Shown: positions 38,408 to 49,945 of the stretch, one piece after another
How positions within the stretch are numbered: the stretch's first letter is position 1
How the letters are laid out: each line of letters starts with the position of its first letter
DNA from: Streptomyces durmitorensis
Lineage (GTDB): Bacteria; Actinomycetota; Actinomycetes; Streptomycetales; Streptomycetaceae
DNA length: 64,000 bases
Assembly (NCBI RefSeq): GCF_023498005.1
Contig: NZ_CP097289.1
Span: forward strand, 2,356,001 to 2,420,000
Direction: 5' to 3'
Position numbers and translations under genes: made by a program
Notes under the pieces: model-generated
Told to the model about the DNA's origin: nothing
The model's database searches: none
The model's input: the letters and a program-made list of their open reading frames with translations, nothing else

Positions 38408-39727
38408 TCAACCGCCCAGCGGCGGCTGCCCGTTCTGGCCGGCGAGGTCCTGCGGAGTGAGCGGACTCATAGCGGTCACGTCGCGCGCGGCCAGCGAGAA
38501 GCCCTGCCAGTGGACCGGCATCGGCTGCTGGTCCTCGTCACGGGCGATGTGGTGGAAGCCTACGTGGACCCAGGTGACCGGATGCGTCAGGGACTGACCG
38601 TTCACCCACTTGTCGACGCTCGTCGGTGCTCCGTTGGCGCACCCCGGGTTGTTGCTCGCGTACTGCTCGCACTTCTTGTACTCGGTGAAGTACACGTCGT
38701 GCTTGGTGAAGGGGCGTCCGGCGTGCTTGGTGCTGGGCCCCGGCACGATCTCGTACGAACGGGGGTGGCCGTCCGCGTTCTTGCCCGCCCCGCTGACCAC
38801 GCGCCACCAGCGCATGTCCTTGCGGTCACCGGCGAGTTCCTTGGTGACCTTGGTGCGGGTGGTCTTCGTCTTGGGGCTGCCCTGGCCGGTGGGCGGGGTG
38901 ACCTTGGAGTCGTACTGCTCGACCTTGGCCTTCGGGGAGCCGTCCAGGCCGAAGTTGAGCCGCCAGAAGACGTTGTGGGCGTGGCTCTCAGCCTTGGCCT
39001 GGTCGCCCTTGCCGATGGGCCAGCCGCGGCTGTCACCGCCGTCGTAGTCGAACGGCGAGAGGCTGCCGGTCGCGCCGACCTGGGAGGTGATGGTGCCGTC
39101 CGACGAGAAGCGCCACTCGGTGATGTACTCGTACCAGGAGGCCTTGTTCACGGTGTAGACGAGCAGGTCCTTGCCCTGGCCGGTGTAGACCTTGCCGGTG
39201 CCGCCGGTGCTCTCGTCGTCGTTGAGGCGGTACGCGTGCCCACGCGCGCGCGTGGTGGTGCACAGACCCTTCACGTTGCCCCGCTGGGGGACCTTCACGG
39301 TCTTGATGGTGCCGCCGGGACACTCGCCGGGGTTCAGGTTCTGCAGGGCCTGGCCGAAGTCGGTGCCGGTGACGTCGTCGTACTCGGCCTCGCCGTCGTC
39401 GTAGGGGACGTGGACCTGCGCGAGCCGGGCGCTGGTCAGGACGGGTATCGGCTTCGCCTCACCCTTGGGCTGGTAGCTGATCTTGTCGAGGATCAGTCCG
39501 GAGAGCGTGTTGTAGTGCCAGCACATGCGCCAGGTCGTGCCGCCGTCGACGGTCTGCTCGATCTTGTAGGCGTCGCTGCAGTCGGCGGCCGGCGCCGCGG
39601 GGGCGCTCGGCGCCTGGGGGGCGGCCGTTGCGGGCGAGGCGACGGTGACGACGCCGCCGATCAGCGCGGAGACCGCTAGGGCCCTGGTGACCCTGGTGCG
39701 GGCGCGCGAAAGTCTGTTGACGTGCAT
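38408..39727 (-). CDS. Secreted copper amine oxidase catalytic-domain protein (subunit B-like)
   Basis: A 439-residue secreted protein (signal peptide with Arg-rich start and cleavage near ATAAP, residues 32-37). The body matches the catalytic beta-sandwich domain of copper amine oxidases: candidate catalytic Asp123 (GTDFGQALQNLNPGEC), candidate topaquinone Tyr199 in SWYEYITEW, copper histidines His249 and His251 (ESHAHNVFWRLNFGLDG), and His393 in FHHIARDEDQQPMPVHWQGF. The consensus around the cofactor Tyr is N-Y-D/E-Y; here Trp198 replaces the Asn, which may affect cofactor formation or orientation. Canonical enzymes also have N-terminal domains on the same chain; these seem to be the neighbouring upstream gene. 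Oxidative deamination of primary amines with H2O2 release is the expected reaction. Confidence 0.8.
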   Translation of the reverse strand: MHVNRLSRARTRVTRALAVSALIGGVVTVASPATAAPQAPSAPAAPAADCSDAYKIEQTVDGGTTWRMCWHYNTLSGLILDKISYQPKGEAKPIPVLTSARLAQVHVPYDDGEAEYDDVTGTDFGQALQNLNPGECPGGTIKTVKVPQRGNVKGLCTTTRARGHAYRLNDDESTGGTGKVYTGQGKDLLVYTVNKASWYEYITEWRFSSDGTITSQVGATGSLSPFDYDGGDSRGWPIGKGDQAKAESHAHNVFWRLNFGLDGSPKAKVEQYDSKVTPPTGQGSPKTKTTRTKVTKELAGDRKDMRWWRVVSGAGKNADGHPRSYEIVPGPSTKHAGRPFTKHDVYFTEYKKCEQYASNNPGCANGAPTSVDKWVNGQSLTHPVTWVHVGFHHIARDEDQQPMPVHWQGFSLAARDVTAMSPLTPQDLAGQNGQPPLGG

Positions 39728-39791
39728 TGCGGTGTGAACTCCCTCGTACGAGGAGAAGCAGAAGTGTGGTGTCGTGCGCGAGCGGCCGGAA

Positions 39792-40586
39792 TCAGCCGAG
39801 GCGGCCCACGGAGCGGGTGCTCAGGTCGACGACGAGGGACCGGGTGTCGATCCACGGGCCGTTCTTGACCTTGGTGACGACCTGGAGGCACCGGTGCTTT
39901 CCGCACTCGGTCAGGTCGGACGGGACGCGCTCGACGGTCTCCTTGCGGAAGACCATGCCGCTCAGCTGAAGCTGTCCCGGGCCGGTCAGCGCCTTGCCCG
40001 TGGCGTGCTTGAAGTCCTGCTTCAGGCCCTTGCCGAGCGGGTCCGCGATCAGCAGCTGGGCGCCCTCGGCGAGCTCTTCCTGGCTGGGCGGCGGCTGGAC
40101 GTTCTGCGTGGTGTTCGAGTCCTCCACCTTGCCGGTCTCCACGTTGACCGTCTTGGTGATGACCGCGTCCTTCTTGTAGTCGTAGTAGACGACTTCGGCG
40201 CGGCGCGGAGCCGCGGCGCCCGCGGCACCCGCGTCACTGGGGTCCGGCTCGCTGAGGTTCGTCGAAAGGAGCTGCGGGCCGCGGTCGCCCTCGACGTCCC
40301 TGGCGCTGGAGCGCATGGCGCCCGACACCGATGCCTTCTCGGCGCGCTCGATCTCGGCGTCGGTCAGCGGGTCGCTGCCTATGCCCTTCTCGCCCTCGTC
40401 GGGCGCCGCCTCGACGACGCCGTCCTTCGCGATGGCGTTCTGCTTCGCGTCCGCCGCGTTGGCCTGGCGGTCCCCCGACTCGCCCGCCCCCGGCAGTGTG
40501 ACGCCCACGAGCACCGCGGTGGCGGCCACCGCGACTGCCGCGCCCGCCATCACCTTGCCCAGGTTGCGTCTGACTAGCTCTCGCAC
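39792..40586 (-). CDS. Exported amine-oxidase-associated protein (N-domain-like subunit)
   Basis: A 264-residue protein with an N-terminal signal or anchor (VMAGAAVAVAATAVLVGVTL, residues 12-31), an acidic Ala-rich linker, then a compact region (EVVYYDYKKDAVITKTVNVETGKVEDSNTTQNVQPPPSQEELAEGAQLLIADPLGKGLKQDF) and two nearby cysteines (ECGKHRC). The Y-D-Y-x-K-D-x-V and PPPSQEE-type segments recall the N2/N3 domains that precede the catalytic domain in copper amine oxidases. It lies 64 bp upstream of the catalytic-domain gene on the same strand, suggesting a two-subunit enzyme. The start is GTG 40586 with AAGGGGAG upstream. The domain relation is an inference from pattern, not alignment. Confidence 0.6.
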   Translation of the reverse strand: MRELVRRNLGKVMAGAAVAVAATAVLVGVTLPGAGESGDRQANAADAKQNAIAKDGVVEAAPDEGEKGIGSDPLTDAEIERAEKASVSGAMRSSARDVEGDRGPQLLSTNLSEPDPSDAGAAGAAAPRRAEVVYYDYKKDAVITKTVNVETGKVEDSNTTQNVQPPPSQEELAEGAQLLIADPLGKGLKQDFKHATGKALTGPGQLQLSGMVFRKETVERVPSDLTECGKHRCLQVVTKVKNGPWIDTRSLVVDLSTRSVGRLG

Positions 40587-40744
40587 TTACTCCCCTTTTC
40601 CCCCACGAGCCCCAAGAAGGGGCATACCGAGTTTGTGGTCGGTCGGTTAGACGGCTTCAACTCCCGCGTGGTTGCCCCACTTTCGGGGAGACTCTGACCA
40701 AAGTGACCCCGGGCCGAGGGGGCGGTAGTGGAAGAGTCGTATGC

Positions 40745-42827
<2,083 letters not shown>

Positions 42828-42853
<26 letters not shown>

Positions 42854-44114
42854 CCAAGGAGGTGGTGTGCGCGCTGTCGTCCGCCGCGGGGCGGGCGGCG
42901 AGCGCGACGAGGAACGCGACGGCGGCGGCCGCGCTGCCGAGCGCGAACGCCGCTCCGGGGCCGTAGGACTCGGCCAGGCGCCCCGCCACGGCGAGCGTGA
43001 CCGCCTGGCCGCCGACGAAGGCGCTCGCGGCCCACGTCATCCCCTCGGCGAGCCGCCGCGGCGGGCAGGAGCGCTCGGTGAGCGCGAAGCCGGTGATCAG
43101 GTTCGGGGCGAAGATGGCGCCGAACACGGTCACCACGAGGTACAGGCCCGTCATGCTGTCCGTCCACACCAGCGGCAGCGAGAGCAGCGCCGCGGCCGCC
43201 GTCGCCACGCGCCAGCGCGCGTACAGGCCGAAGCGCTCGGGCAGCGCAGCCATGGAGAGCCCCACGACGGCGCTCATGACGCCCATGGCCGCGTAGACGA
43301 GGCCCGCCTGGCCCGGCTGTCCCAACTCCTCGGTGAGGGCCGTGATGCCCGCTCCACAGGCGCCGAGCAGGACACCGACGAAGACGAGCCCCACGCGGAC
43401 GACGACGACCTGGCGCGGGAGCCGTTCCCGGCCGCCACGCGCGCGTGGCGCTCGCTCCGCCGTGTGGGCCGTCCGGCCCGTGGGGTGCAGCGCGAAGCCG
43501 GAGCCGCAGACGGCGACAAGGAGCGCGGCCGCCCCGAAGGCGTACGCCGGGTGGCCCGCCACGGCTGCGAGGCCCACCAGGGCGGGGCCGAGCACGAAGG
43601 ACAGCTCGTCCATGGTGCTCTCCAGGGACAGCACGGTGTTGACCAGACGGCCGTCGCCGCCCGCCCCGCGGACCAGCGGGACGGCGCGTGCGCGAGCCAG
43701 CGGGCCGATCCCGGGGATGCTGGCACCGGCGAGCACGGCGAGGACGATCAGCGCGGGTGTGGGCAGCTCGATGAGGGCGCCGAGCGTGTACGCGGCGATG
43801 GCGACGGCGTTGAGCAGCGAGAAGCCGAGGACGACGGCGCGCTGGCCGCTGCGGTCGGCGAGGCGGCCGACGACCGGGCCCATGGTCACCTGGCCGAGCG
43901 CGAGCGCGCAGGCGACCACGCCGCCCGTGGCGAGCGATCCGCTGGTCTCCGTGACCAGCAGGACGCTGCCGAACTGGATCATGGCCACGGGGAGCCTGCC
44001 GAGGAACGAGATCACCGGAAGGAGCGCTCCGGTGTGCCCGATCACTTCCCGGTAGGTGTCCAGGAGTCCCCGTGCGCCGGGTTCGTGCCGTCCGGTCTGT
44101 TCCTTCGTCGCCAT
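42828..44114 (-). CDS. MFS transporter
   Basis: A 428-residue major facilitator with twelve hydrophobic segments. Motif A-like loop 2-3 reads GPVVGRLADRSGQRAV (near 80-95), and the second half has an equivalent ALPERFGLYARWRV. The central cytoplasmic loop (HPTGRTAHTAERAPRARGGRERLPRQ) is basic. The overall pattern fits 12-span drug or metabolite exporters; the substrate is unknown. It sits tail-to-tail with glgX (26-bp overlap of the 3' ends), so there is no room for a conventional terminator between them, and it is divergent from treY with an 81-bp gap. Confidence 0.88.
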
Positions 44115-44195
44115 CGTCCGACGCTAACGACGTCCGGCCGGGCACACGCATGAGCCGATGACACGAAAGCCCGCCAGGCGGGTACGTACGTTCCC

Positions 44196-46637
44196 ATGAC
44201 GCCTGAGCGCCCAGAGCCCGCGGTGCCACCACCGCCCACCGCCACCTACCGGTTGCAGCTCCAGCCGGAGTTCCCGTTCGAGGCCGCCGAAGCGGCCGTC
44301 CCGTACCTGGCCTCGCTGGGAGTCTCGCATCTGCATCTGTCCCCGGTGCTCGAGGCCGTTCCGGGGTCCGCGCACGGCTACGACGTCGTGGACCACGCGC
44401 GCGTGCGCGACGAGCTGGGCGGCGAGGAAGGGCTGCGGGCCCTTTCGAGCACCGCGCGGGCACACGGTCTGGGTCTCGTCGTGGACATCGTGCCGAACCA
44501 CATGGCAGCGGTTCCGCGCCACAACCACGCCCTGTGGGAGGTGCTGCGGGAGGGCCCCCGTTCGCCCTACGCCCGGTGGTTCGACATCGACTGGGACGCG
44601 GGCGGCGGGCAGGTGCTGCTTCCCGTGCTCGGACGCGGGGTCGGGGACGAGCTGGAGCGCCTGCGGGTCGACGGGAACGAGCTGCGCTACCACGAGCACG
44701 CGTTCCCTCTCCGTGAAGGCACCGGGGAGCTGCCGCTTCCTCAGCTCCTGGACGCCCAGTGGTACCGGCTCGCGTGGTGGCGCCTTGCCCGCACCGAGCT
44801 CAACTACCGGCGCTTCTTCACCATCTCGGACCTCATCGGGGTGCGCGTCGAGGACCCCGAGGTGTTCGACGCGACCCACGCGAAGATCCTCGAACTGCTC
44901 CGGGAAGGGGTCGTGGAGGGGCTGCGGGTCGATCACCCCGACGGGCTCGCGGACCCGGGGGCGTACCTCCAGCGGCTCCAGGAGGCCACGCGCGGGCGCT
45001 GGACGGTCGTGGAGAAGATCCTCGCCGACGGGGAGCAGCTGCCCGCCGCGTGGCCCGTCGCGGGCACCACCGGGTACGACGCGCTGCGCCACCTCGACGG
45101 CCTGTTCACGGACCCGGCGGGGGCGGGTGAGCTCCTGGGCCAGTACCGGAGGTTCACGGCGCCCGCGGTGGACCGGGGCGGCGACTGGGGGGCGACGGTG
45201 CGGCGCGCCGCGTACAAGGTGCTCACCCATGAGCTGGCCGCCGAGACCGACCGCCTCACGCGCGAGGCGACCGCGCTCTGCGCCCCGGACCCCGCGCTGC
45301 GCGACCACGCGCCGTGGGCGCTGCGCACCGCGCTCGTGGAACTGCTCGTGCGTCTTCCCGTCTACCGGCCCTACGTCTCCGGGGGCGCCGAACCGGCTTC
45401 GGTGCTCACGGTGAGGGCCGCCGACGAGGCCAAGGCCGCCTTCGCCGTGCGGGAGGAGGCCGAGGCGGTCGATGTCGTACGCGACCTGGTCCTCGGGCGT
45501 CTGGGGTCCGGGCCCGCGCTCGACGGCTTCCGCGCGCGGTTCGCGCAGACCTCGTCGGCGCTGCGGGCCAAGGCGGTCGAGGACACGGCGTTCTACCGGC
45601 ACGCGCCGCTCCTCTCGGCAGCCGAGGTGGGGGGCTCTCCCGAGCGGCCCGCGGTGACCCCGGAGGCCTTTCACGCCTACTGCGCGCGCGTGCAGCGCGA
45701 CTGGCCGTACGCGGGGACGGTGCTCAGCACGCACGACACGAAGCGCAGCGCGGACGTACGGGCGGGCATCGCCGTGCTCACGCAAGTCCCGGAGCGGTGG
45801 GCCGACCTCCTGGTCGACGTGACCGAGCAGACCGCGCGCGTGGGCGGCACCAGCGCGCCGGATCCCCAACTGGCCTGGGCGGCCTGGCAGACGGCCGTCG
45901 GTTTCGGCTTCCCCTACGACGAACGGCTCCAGAAGGCCCTGCTCAAGCACGTGCGCGAGGCGGGCCTGCACACGAGCTGGACCGAGCCGAACGAGGCGTA
46001 CGAGAAGGCGGTGACGGCGTTCGTGGAGGCCGGTCCCTGCGGGCCGCCGCTCTACACGGTCGCGGAGTTCGCGGGCGGCCTGCGGCCCCATGTGCGGGCC
46101 AACGTCCTGGGGGCCACGCTGCTCCAGCTGGCGATGCCGGGGGTGCCCGACCTCTACCAGGGCACCGAGGGCGAGTACCGGGCCCTGGTGGATCCGGACA
46201 ACCGGCGGCCCGTGCGGTTCCAGGCGCATGTCCTGGAGTACCTGGAGCAGCACCGTGACCGCTGGGACCTCTCCGAGGAGAAGCTGGCCCTCACGGCGAC
46301 CGCGCTGCGGCTGCGCAGGCGCCGCCCGGAGCTGTTCGGCGGCGCGGCGACGTACGAGCCGCTGGCGGCGCGGGGCCCCGGCGCGGCGCACTGCGTGGCT
46401 TTCGCTCGCTCCGGAGAGGTGATCGCGGCGGTGACCCGGCTCTCCTTGCGCCTGGCCGATGCGGGCGGCTGGCGGACGACGGAACTCGCGCTTCCGGAAG
46501 GGCGGTGGGTAGATCTGCTCACCCGGGAGCGGGAGTTCACGGGGCACGCGCGCGTGGAGGAGCTCTTCGGGGAACTGCCGGTGGTGCTTCTGGAGCGCGT
46601 GTCCACTGACCCCGCTGCCTCAGGGGCGGACGAGTAG
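44196..46637 (+). CDS. treY: Malto-oligosyltrehalose synthase
   Basis: An 813-residue GH13 enzyme that isomerises the reducing-end glucose of maltodextrins to an alpha,alpha-1,1 bond. Starts with the TreY signature ATYRLQLQPEFPFEAAEAAVPYLASLGVSHLHLSPVLEA and PGSAHGYDVVDHARV, with VVDIVPNHMAA downstream. Catalytic residues are Asp246 (GLRVDHPDGLADP), Glu273 (WTVVEKILADGE) and Asp514 (LSTHDTKRSADVRAG), and the C-terminal segment has PDLYQGTEGEYRALVDPDNRRPV. The length fits the family. Partner enzymes are TreZ (49946) and the debranching enzyme (40745). Its stop overlaps the convergent P450 gene by 18 bp. Confidence 0.96.
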   Translation: MTPERPEPAVPPPPTATYRLQLQPEFPFEAAEAAVPYLASLGVSHLHLSPVLEAVPGSAHGYDVVDHARVRDELGGEEGLRALSSTARAHGLGLVVDIVPNHMAAVPRHNHALWEVLREGPRSPYARWFDIDWDAGGGQVLLPVLGRGVGDELERLRVDGNELRYHEHAFPLREGTGELPLPQLLDAQWYRLAWWRLARTELNYRRFFTISDLIGVRVEDPEVFDATHAKILELLREGVVEGLRVDHPDGLADPGAYLQRLQEATRGRWTVVEKILADGEQLPAAWPVAGTTGYDALRHLDGLFTDPAGAGELLGQYRRFTAPAVDRGGDWGATVRRAAYKVLTHELAAETDRLTREATALCAPDPALRDHAPWALRTALVELLVRLPVYRPYVSGGAEPASVLTVRAADEAKAAFAVREEAEAVDVVRDLVLGRLGSGPALDGFRARFAQTSSALRAKAVEDTAFYRHAPLLSAAEVGGSPERPAVTPEAFHAYCARVQRDWPYAGTVLSTHDTKRSADVRAGIAVLTQVPERWADLLVDVTEQTARVGGTSAPDPQLAWAAWQTAVGFGFPYDERLQKALLKHVREAGLHTSWTEPNEAYEKAVTAFVEAGPCGPPLYTVAEFAGGLRPHVRANVLGATLLQLAMPGVPDLYQGTEGEYRALVDPDNRRPVRFQAHVLEYLEQHRDRWDLSEEKLALTATALRLRRRRPELFGGAATYEPLAARGPGAAHCVAFARSGEVIAAVTRLSLRLADAGGWRTTELALPEGRWVDLLTREREFTGHARVEELFGELPVVLLERVSTDPAASGADE

Positions 46638-47762
46638 CAGGCGCGGGGCCCGCGCCATGAGCCCCTGGGGCGCGGGCCTGAAGCCGGGCGCCCAGCGCAG
46701 GCCCGGCATGACGTCGAGCAGGGCCCGCAGGCCGCACTCGGCGGCGAGCCCCGCCAGGGTGGCGGCCGGGCAGAAGTGCCGTCCGGCGCCGAACGCGAGG
46801 TGGGCCGGGTCCGTGCGGAAGATGTCGTAGCGGTCGGGGTCGGCGAAGCGGAACGGGTCGCGTCCCGCGGAGCCTATGAGGCAGGCGACGACGGCTCCCG
46901 CGGGCAGTGTGGTGCCGCCCAGGGACACCGGCACGCTCGCGCGGCGCAGCACGACGGGGGTGGGCGGATCCCGGCGCAGGGACTCGGCCCAGGCGGCGGG
47001 TATCAGCCCCGGACGGGTGCGTACGAGGTCCAACTGGGCGGGGTGGTCGAGGAGGTTGGCCAGGAAGGAGGCCAGCGCGAGGGCGGTGGCCTCGCCGCCG
47101 CCGGTGAGGAGCGTCCCGGCAAGGCCGGTGACGGCCTCGTTGGAGAGGGCCTGCCCGTCCACCCGGGCGCCGCACAGCACGGAGAGCAGGTCCGCGCCGG
47201 GGTGGGCGCGCCGCCGCGTGACGTGGGGCCGCAGGAGGCCGTTCAGCTCCGGGTGGAGGCCGCCGGGACGCGCGAGCCCTCCCGTACGGCACCACTCCCG
47301 TACCCGGGCTGCGTCCTCCCAGGGCAGCCCGAGCGCGGCGACGGCGGCCGCGGCGGGCAGCCAGGCACTGAACTCGGCGACGAGATCGACCTCGCGCCGT
47401 CCGGCCAGGCGCCGGGCGAGGACGTGGGCGGTGCGCTCGGCGGCGGCCCGCAGCAAGGGCTCGATGAGCCTCCGATAGGCCGGGCCCGGCCCGTCGGCCG
47501 CAGGCCCGAACCGCACGTCACCGAGCGCGGCCCGCACATCCGCGTACCGGCTGAGCAGCCAGGCTCCGAGGAGCTCGTCGTGGACGAGGGGGAAGTCCTC
47601 ACGGAGGGCGCGATAGACCGGATAGGGGTCACGCTCCACGCCAGGGGCCAGGAGACTGGGCAGCACGGCGCGCGAGGCGGCCCCGGCCCGTCCGGCGTTC
47701 GGGGACGAGCTCGGCGGAGCCGGTGACAGGCGGTGCCCGCTGGGGGCCGAGCTCGTTGACAC
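46620..47762 (-). CDS. Cytochrome P450 (short, atypical)
   Basis: A 380-residue soluble P450. The heme loop is AFGAGRHFCPAATLAGL with thiolate Cys331, the ExxR helix is ESLRRDPP, and the I helix reads LAGTLLTGGGEATALALASF. It is about 20-25 residues shorter than usual Streptomyces P450s, and the missing part seems to be the B'-C region: after RFGPAADG the expected D-x-P-x-H-x-x-x-R heme-propionate segment is replaced by PGPAYRRLIEPLL. The I-helix acid/alcohol pair is also shifted (E-A-T). The enzyme may bind an unusual substrate or be partly degenerate. No ferredoxin gene is adjacent. Start ATG 47762. Confidence 0.85.
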   Translation of the reverse strand: MSTSSAPSGHRLSPAPPSSSPNAGRAGAASRAVLPSLLAPGVERDPYPVYRALREDFPLVHDELLGAWLLSRYADVRAALGDVRFGPAADGPGPAYRRLIEPLLRAAAERTAHVLARRLAGRREVDLVAEFSAWLPAAAAVAALGLPWEDAARVREWCRTGGLARPGGLHPELNGLLRPHVTRRRAHPGADLLSVLCGARVDGQALSNEAVTGLAGTLLTGGGEATALALASFLANLLDHPAQLDLVRTRPGLIPAAWAESLRRDPPTPVVLRRASVPVSLGGTTLPAGAVVACLIGSAGRDPFRFADPDRYDIFRTDPAHLAFGAGRHFCPAATLAGLAAECGLRALLDVMPGLRWAPGFRPAPQGLMARAPRLLLVRP

Positions 47763-47841
47763 GGTTTCAGGGCACCATCGGAGGGCGCCGTGCGCAGTTC
47801 CATACGCCCATTCGGGTGACGCTGTGGGGCAAGGCCGCCGC

Positions 47842-47898
47842 GGGATGACATCCCTTGGGTCGGGCGCTTGACACCCGCCCTACTGCGTGGCGTACTGC
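47842..47898 (+). promoter_or_regulatory. Candidate promoter and palindrome in the P450/M14 divergent region
   Basis: GGGATG-A-CATCCC (47842-47854) is a perfect 13-bp palindrome. Fourteen bases on, TTGACA (47868-47873) and TACTGC (47893-47898) could be -35/-10 elements (19-bp spacing, slightly long) for the carboxypeptidase gene starting at 47925. The 162-bp region also must contain the P450 promoter on the other strand. Confidence 0.45.
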
Positions 47899-47924
47899 GG
47901 ATTGCGTCAGCGGACAAGACGGGG

Positions 47925-49175
47925 GTGAGTCAACTGGCGGAGCAGAGGTATCCCAATGTGGCCGAACTCGTGATGTCCGCCCGGGAGTTGGCGGCCCACC
48001 GCCCCGAGCTCAGCTCCCTGCGCCAGGTGGGCTCGTCGCGCGCAGGAAGGCCACTGCACCTGCTGTCCGTCGGCCGCTCCCGCCGCGCCGTCCTGATCGT
48101 CGCCGGCGCGCACTCGAACGAACCGACCGGCGGTTCGACGCTGCTCAACCTCGCCGAGTGGGCCCTGCGGGACGAGGACCTGCGCTCGGACACCTCCTGG
48201 CACTTCCTCCTGTGCGCCGACCCGGACGGCGCGAACCTGCACCGCACGCCCGCCCCGCGCACCCTGTTCGACTACCACCGGCACTTCTTCCGCCCCGCGG
48301 GCCCCGAGCAGCCGGAGTGGTCGCCCTCGGTGCTTCCGCCCGACCGGCTGCCGCCCGAGACCCGCACCCTGACGGGCGTCATCGACGAGCTGCGCCCCTA
48401 CCTCCAGGTGTCCCTGCACGGAACCGATCTCGGCGGCAGCTGGGTGCAGTTGACGCGGGACATACCGGGGCTCGCCGAGCCGTTCGCCAAGTCCGCGGCG
48501 GAGCTGCACATCCCGGTGGAGACGGGGGCTTCGGACGCCGCGGGCTGGCCGGTCTCGGGGCCGGGGGTGCATGTGCTGCCGGGCCCCGGGTCCGCGGCCG
48601 CCTATCCGAGCCTCCCCGAGGACGCCCGGCACACCACCTGGCACCACGCCCACCGGTACGGCGGCCTGACCGCCATCGTCGAGGTCCCGATGTGGGCCAG
48701 CGACCTGGTGGACGACCTGACCCTCCATCCCTCCCCGGTGCTCGCGCTGCGCGGCTTCTCGCAGCGGCTGCGCCATGACGCGCGCCTGGTCGAGGACATC
48801 CTCCGGGAGGCGCTGCCGCGGCTCCCCGAGGCGCAGGGGCCACTGCTGCGCGCGGCGCGCTGGGCACTCGACCTGGTGCCCGGCCTGGCCGACGACTGGG
48901 CGGGGCTGCCGCCCGCCGGGACGTCGATGGCGTACATCGGCAGCGTCGACGCCTTCGGACGCCGTCTTCCGCTGCGGGCCGCCGCGATGCTGCTGCGGGT
49001 CCTTGACGCGGCGGGCGACCGGGCCGCGCCCCGCCTCGAACGGCTCGTCCTGCACTGGAGCGACGCGTTCGCCGAGCGGTTCGGGGCGCGCTGGGTGCCG
49101 CTGGCGGACCAGGTCGAGCACCAGTCACGGACAACGGTCGCGGCCGTGCGCCACGCGCGCGTGCGGGGCGATTGA
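47925..49175 (+). CDS. M14-family zinc carboxypeptidase-like protein
   Basis: A 416-residue protein with the M14 metallopeptidase layout. Zinc ligands: His63 and Glu66 in VLIVAGAHSNEPTGGSTLL (H-x2-E) and His165 in LQVSLHGTDLGG; catalytic Glu is probably Glu253 in TAIVEVPMW. It lacks a signal peptide, so it is likely cytoplasmic. About 150 helical residues follow the catalytic domain (VLALRGFSQRLRHDARLVEDILREALPRL). Substrates could be peptides or modified amino acids. GTG 47925 is used; the longer frame beginning with TTG at 47868 would lie on the candidate -35 element. Confidence 0.8.
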   Translation: MSQLAEQRYPNVAELVMSARELAAHRPELSSLRQVGSSRAGRPLHLLSVGRSRRAVLIVAGAHSNEPTGGSTLLNLAEWALRDEDLRSDTSWHFLLCADPDGANLHRTPAPRTLFDYHRHFFRPAGPEQPEWSPSVLPPDRLPPETRTLTGVIDELRPYLQVSLHGTDLGGSWVQLTRDIPGLAEPFAKSAAELHIPVETGASDAAGWPVSGPGVHVLPGPGSAAAYPSLPEDARHTTWHHAHRYGGLTAIVEVPMWASDLVDDLTLHPSPVLALRGFSQRLRHDARLVEDILREALPRLPEAQGPLLRAARWALDLVPGLADDWAGLPPAGTSMAYIGSVDAFGRRLPLRAAAMLLRVLDAAGDRAAPRLERLVLHWSDAFAERFGARWVPLADQVEHQSRTTVAAVRHARVRGD

Positions 49176-49226
49176 CGGCACGCACAACTGACCGCACGCA
49201 CAACGCGCGCCGTCCCCGAAGGGGCT

Positions 49227-49778
49227 TCACGAACCGGAGAGCCGGAAGCCCATCTTCCCGAAGCTGATCTGATCGCCGTCCTGGACGACGGCCGCACCGA
49301 TCACCCTGCGGCCGTTCACCGACGTGCCGTTGGTCGACCCGAGGTCGCGCAGCACCCACATGCCGCCCTGCCTGCTCAGCTCGGCGTGCACCCGGGAGAC
49401 GGTCTCGTGGCTGAGCCTGAGCCCGTTCGCGGGGTCGCGGCCGATCCGCAGCGGATGCGGGTTCGTCGGCACCGGCAGGAGCAGCTTCGGCAGCTTCTCG
49501 GCCTGCCAGGCCCTGCGCAGCCTGACCGTGAACCCGGAGACCGCGCCGACGGTGCCGAACACCGCCCGCGAGAAGCGCCCCTCGGTCCGCAGGTCGGCGG
49601 TGAGCGCGGCGAGTTCGTCGGGCTGGCGAGCGGCGAGCGCCAGCTCCATGCGCCGCACGAACGTGTCGTGCGACAGCTTGCCGAGGGCAGCGCCCTCCCT
49701 GAGCACCTCAAGTGCCCTGTCGCGCTCGGCGTCGGTCAGCCGCGCGGGGTACGTGTGGATCTCAAAGGACGACGTCAC
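49227..49778 (-). CDS. DUF1707-FHA domain protein
   Basis: A 183-residue cytoplasmic protein. Residues about 12-65 are a DUF1707 (SHOCT-like) module: LTDAERDRALEVLREGAALGKLSHDTFVRRMELALAARQPDELAALTADL. A short linker leads to an FHA domain (about 108-180): RIGRDPANGLRLSHETVSRVHAEL and DLGSTNGTSVNGRRV, with the conserved G-R, S-x-x-H and N-G residues that bind phosphothreonine. It is likely a phospho-dependent adaptor for Ser/Thr kinase signalling. GTG start at 49778. A small CCCC-GAA-GGGG hairpin (49214-49224) separates it from the convergent M14 gene. Confidence 0.9.
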   Translation of the reverse strand: MTSSFEIHTYPARLTDAERDRALEVLREGAALGKLSHDTFVRRMELALAARQPDELAALTADLRTEGRFSRAVFGTVGAVSGFTVRLRRAWQAEKLPKLLLPVPTNPHPLRIGRDPANGLRLSHETVSRVHAELSRQGGMWVLRDLGSTNGTSVNGRRVIGAAVVQDGDQISFGKMGFRLSGS

Positions 49779-49945
49779 CCTGCTGATTGTCGGTCAGCTC
49801 GGCCGGGGTGTCCAGAAAACGCGGAACGACCCCGGACCGATCACTTCTGCAGCACGATGGACGGGCGTCACCACTGATGACGTACGGATGAAGACAGATC
49901 GACACGGATGACCGGCAGCGGATGACAGACAAGGGGGAACTGTCA

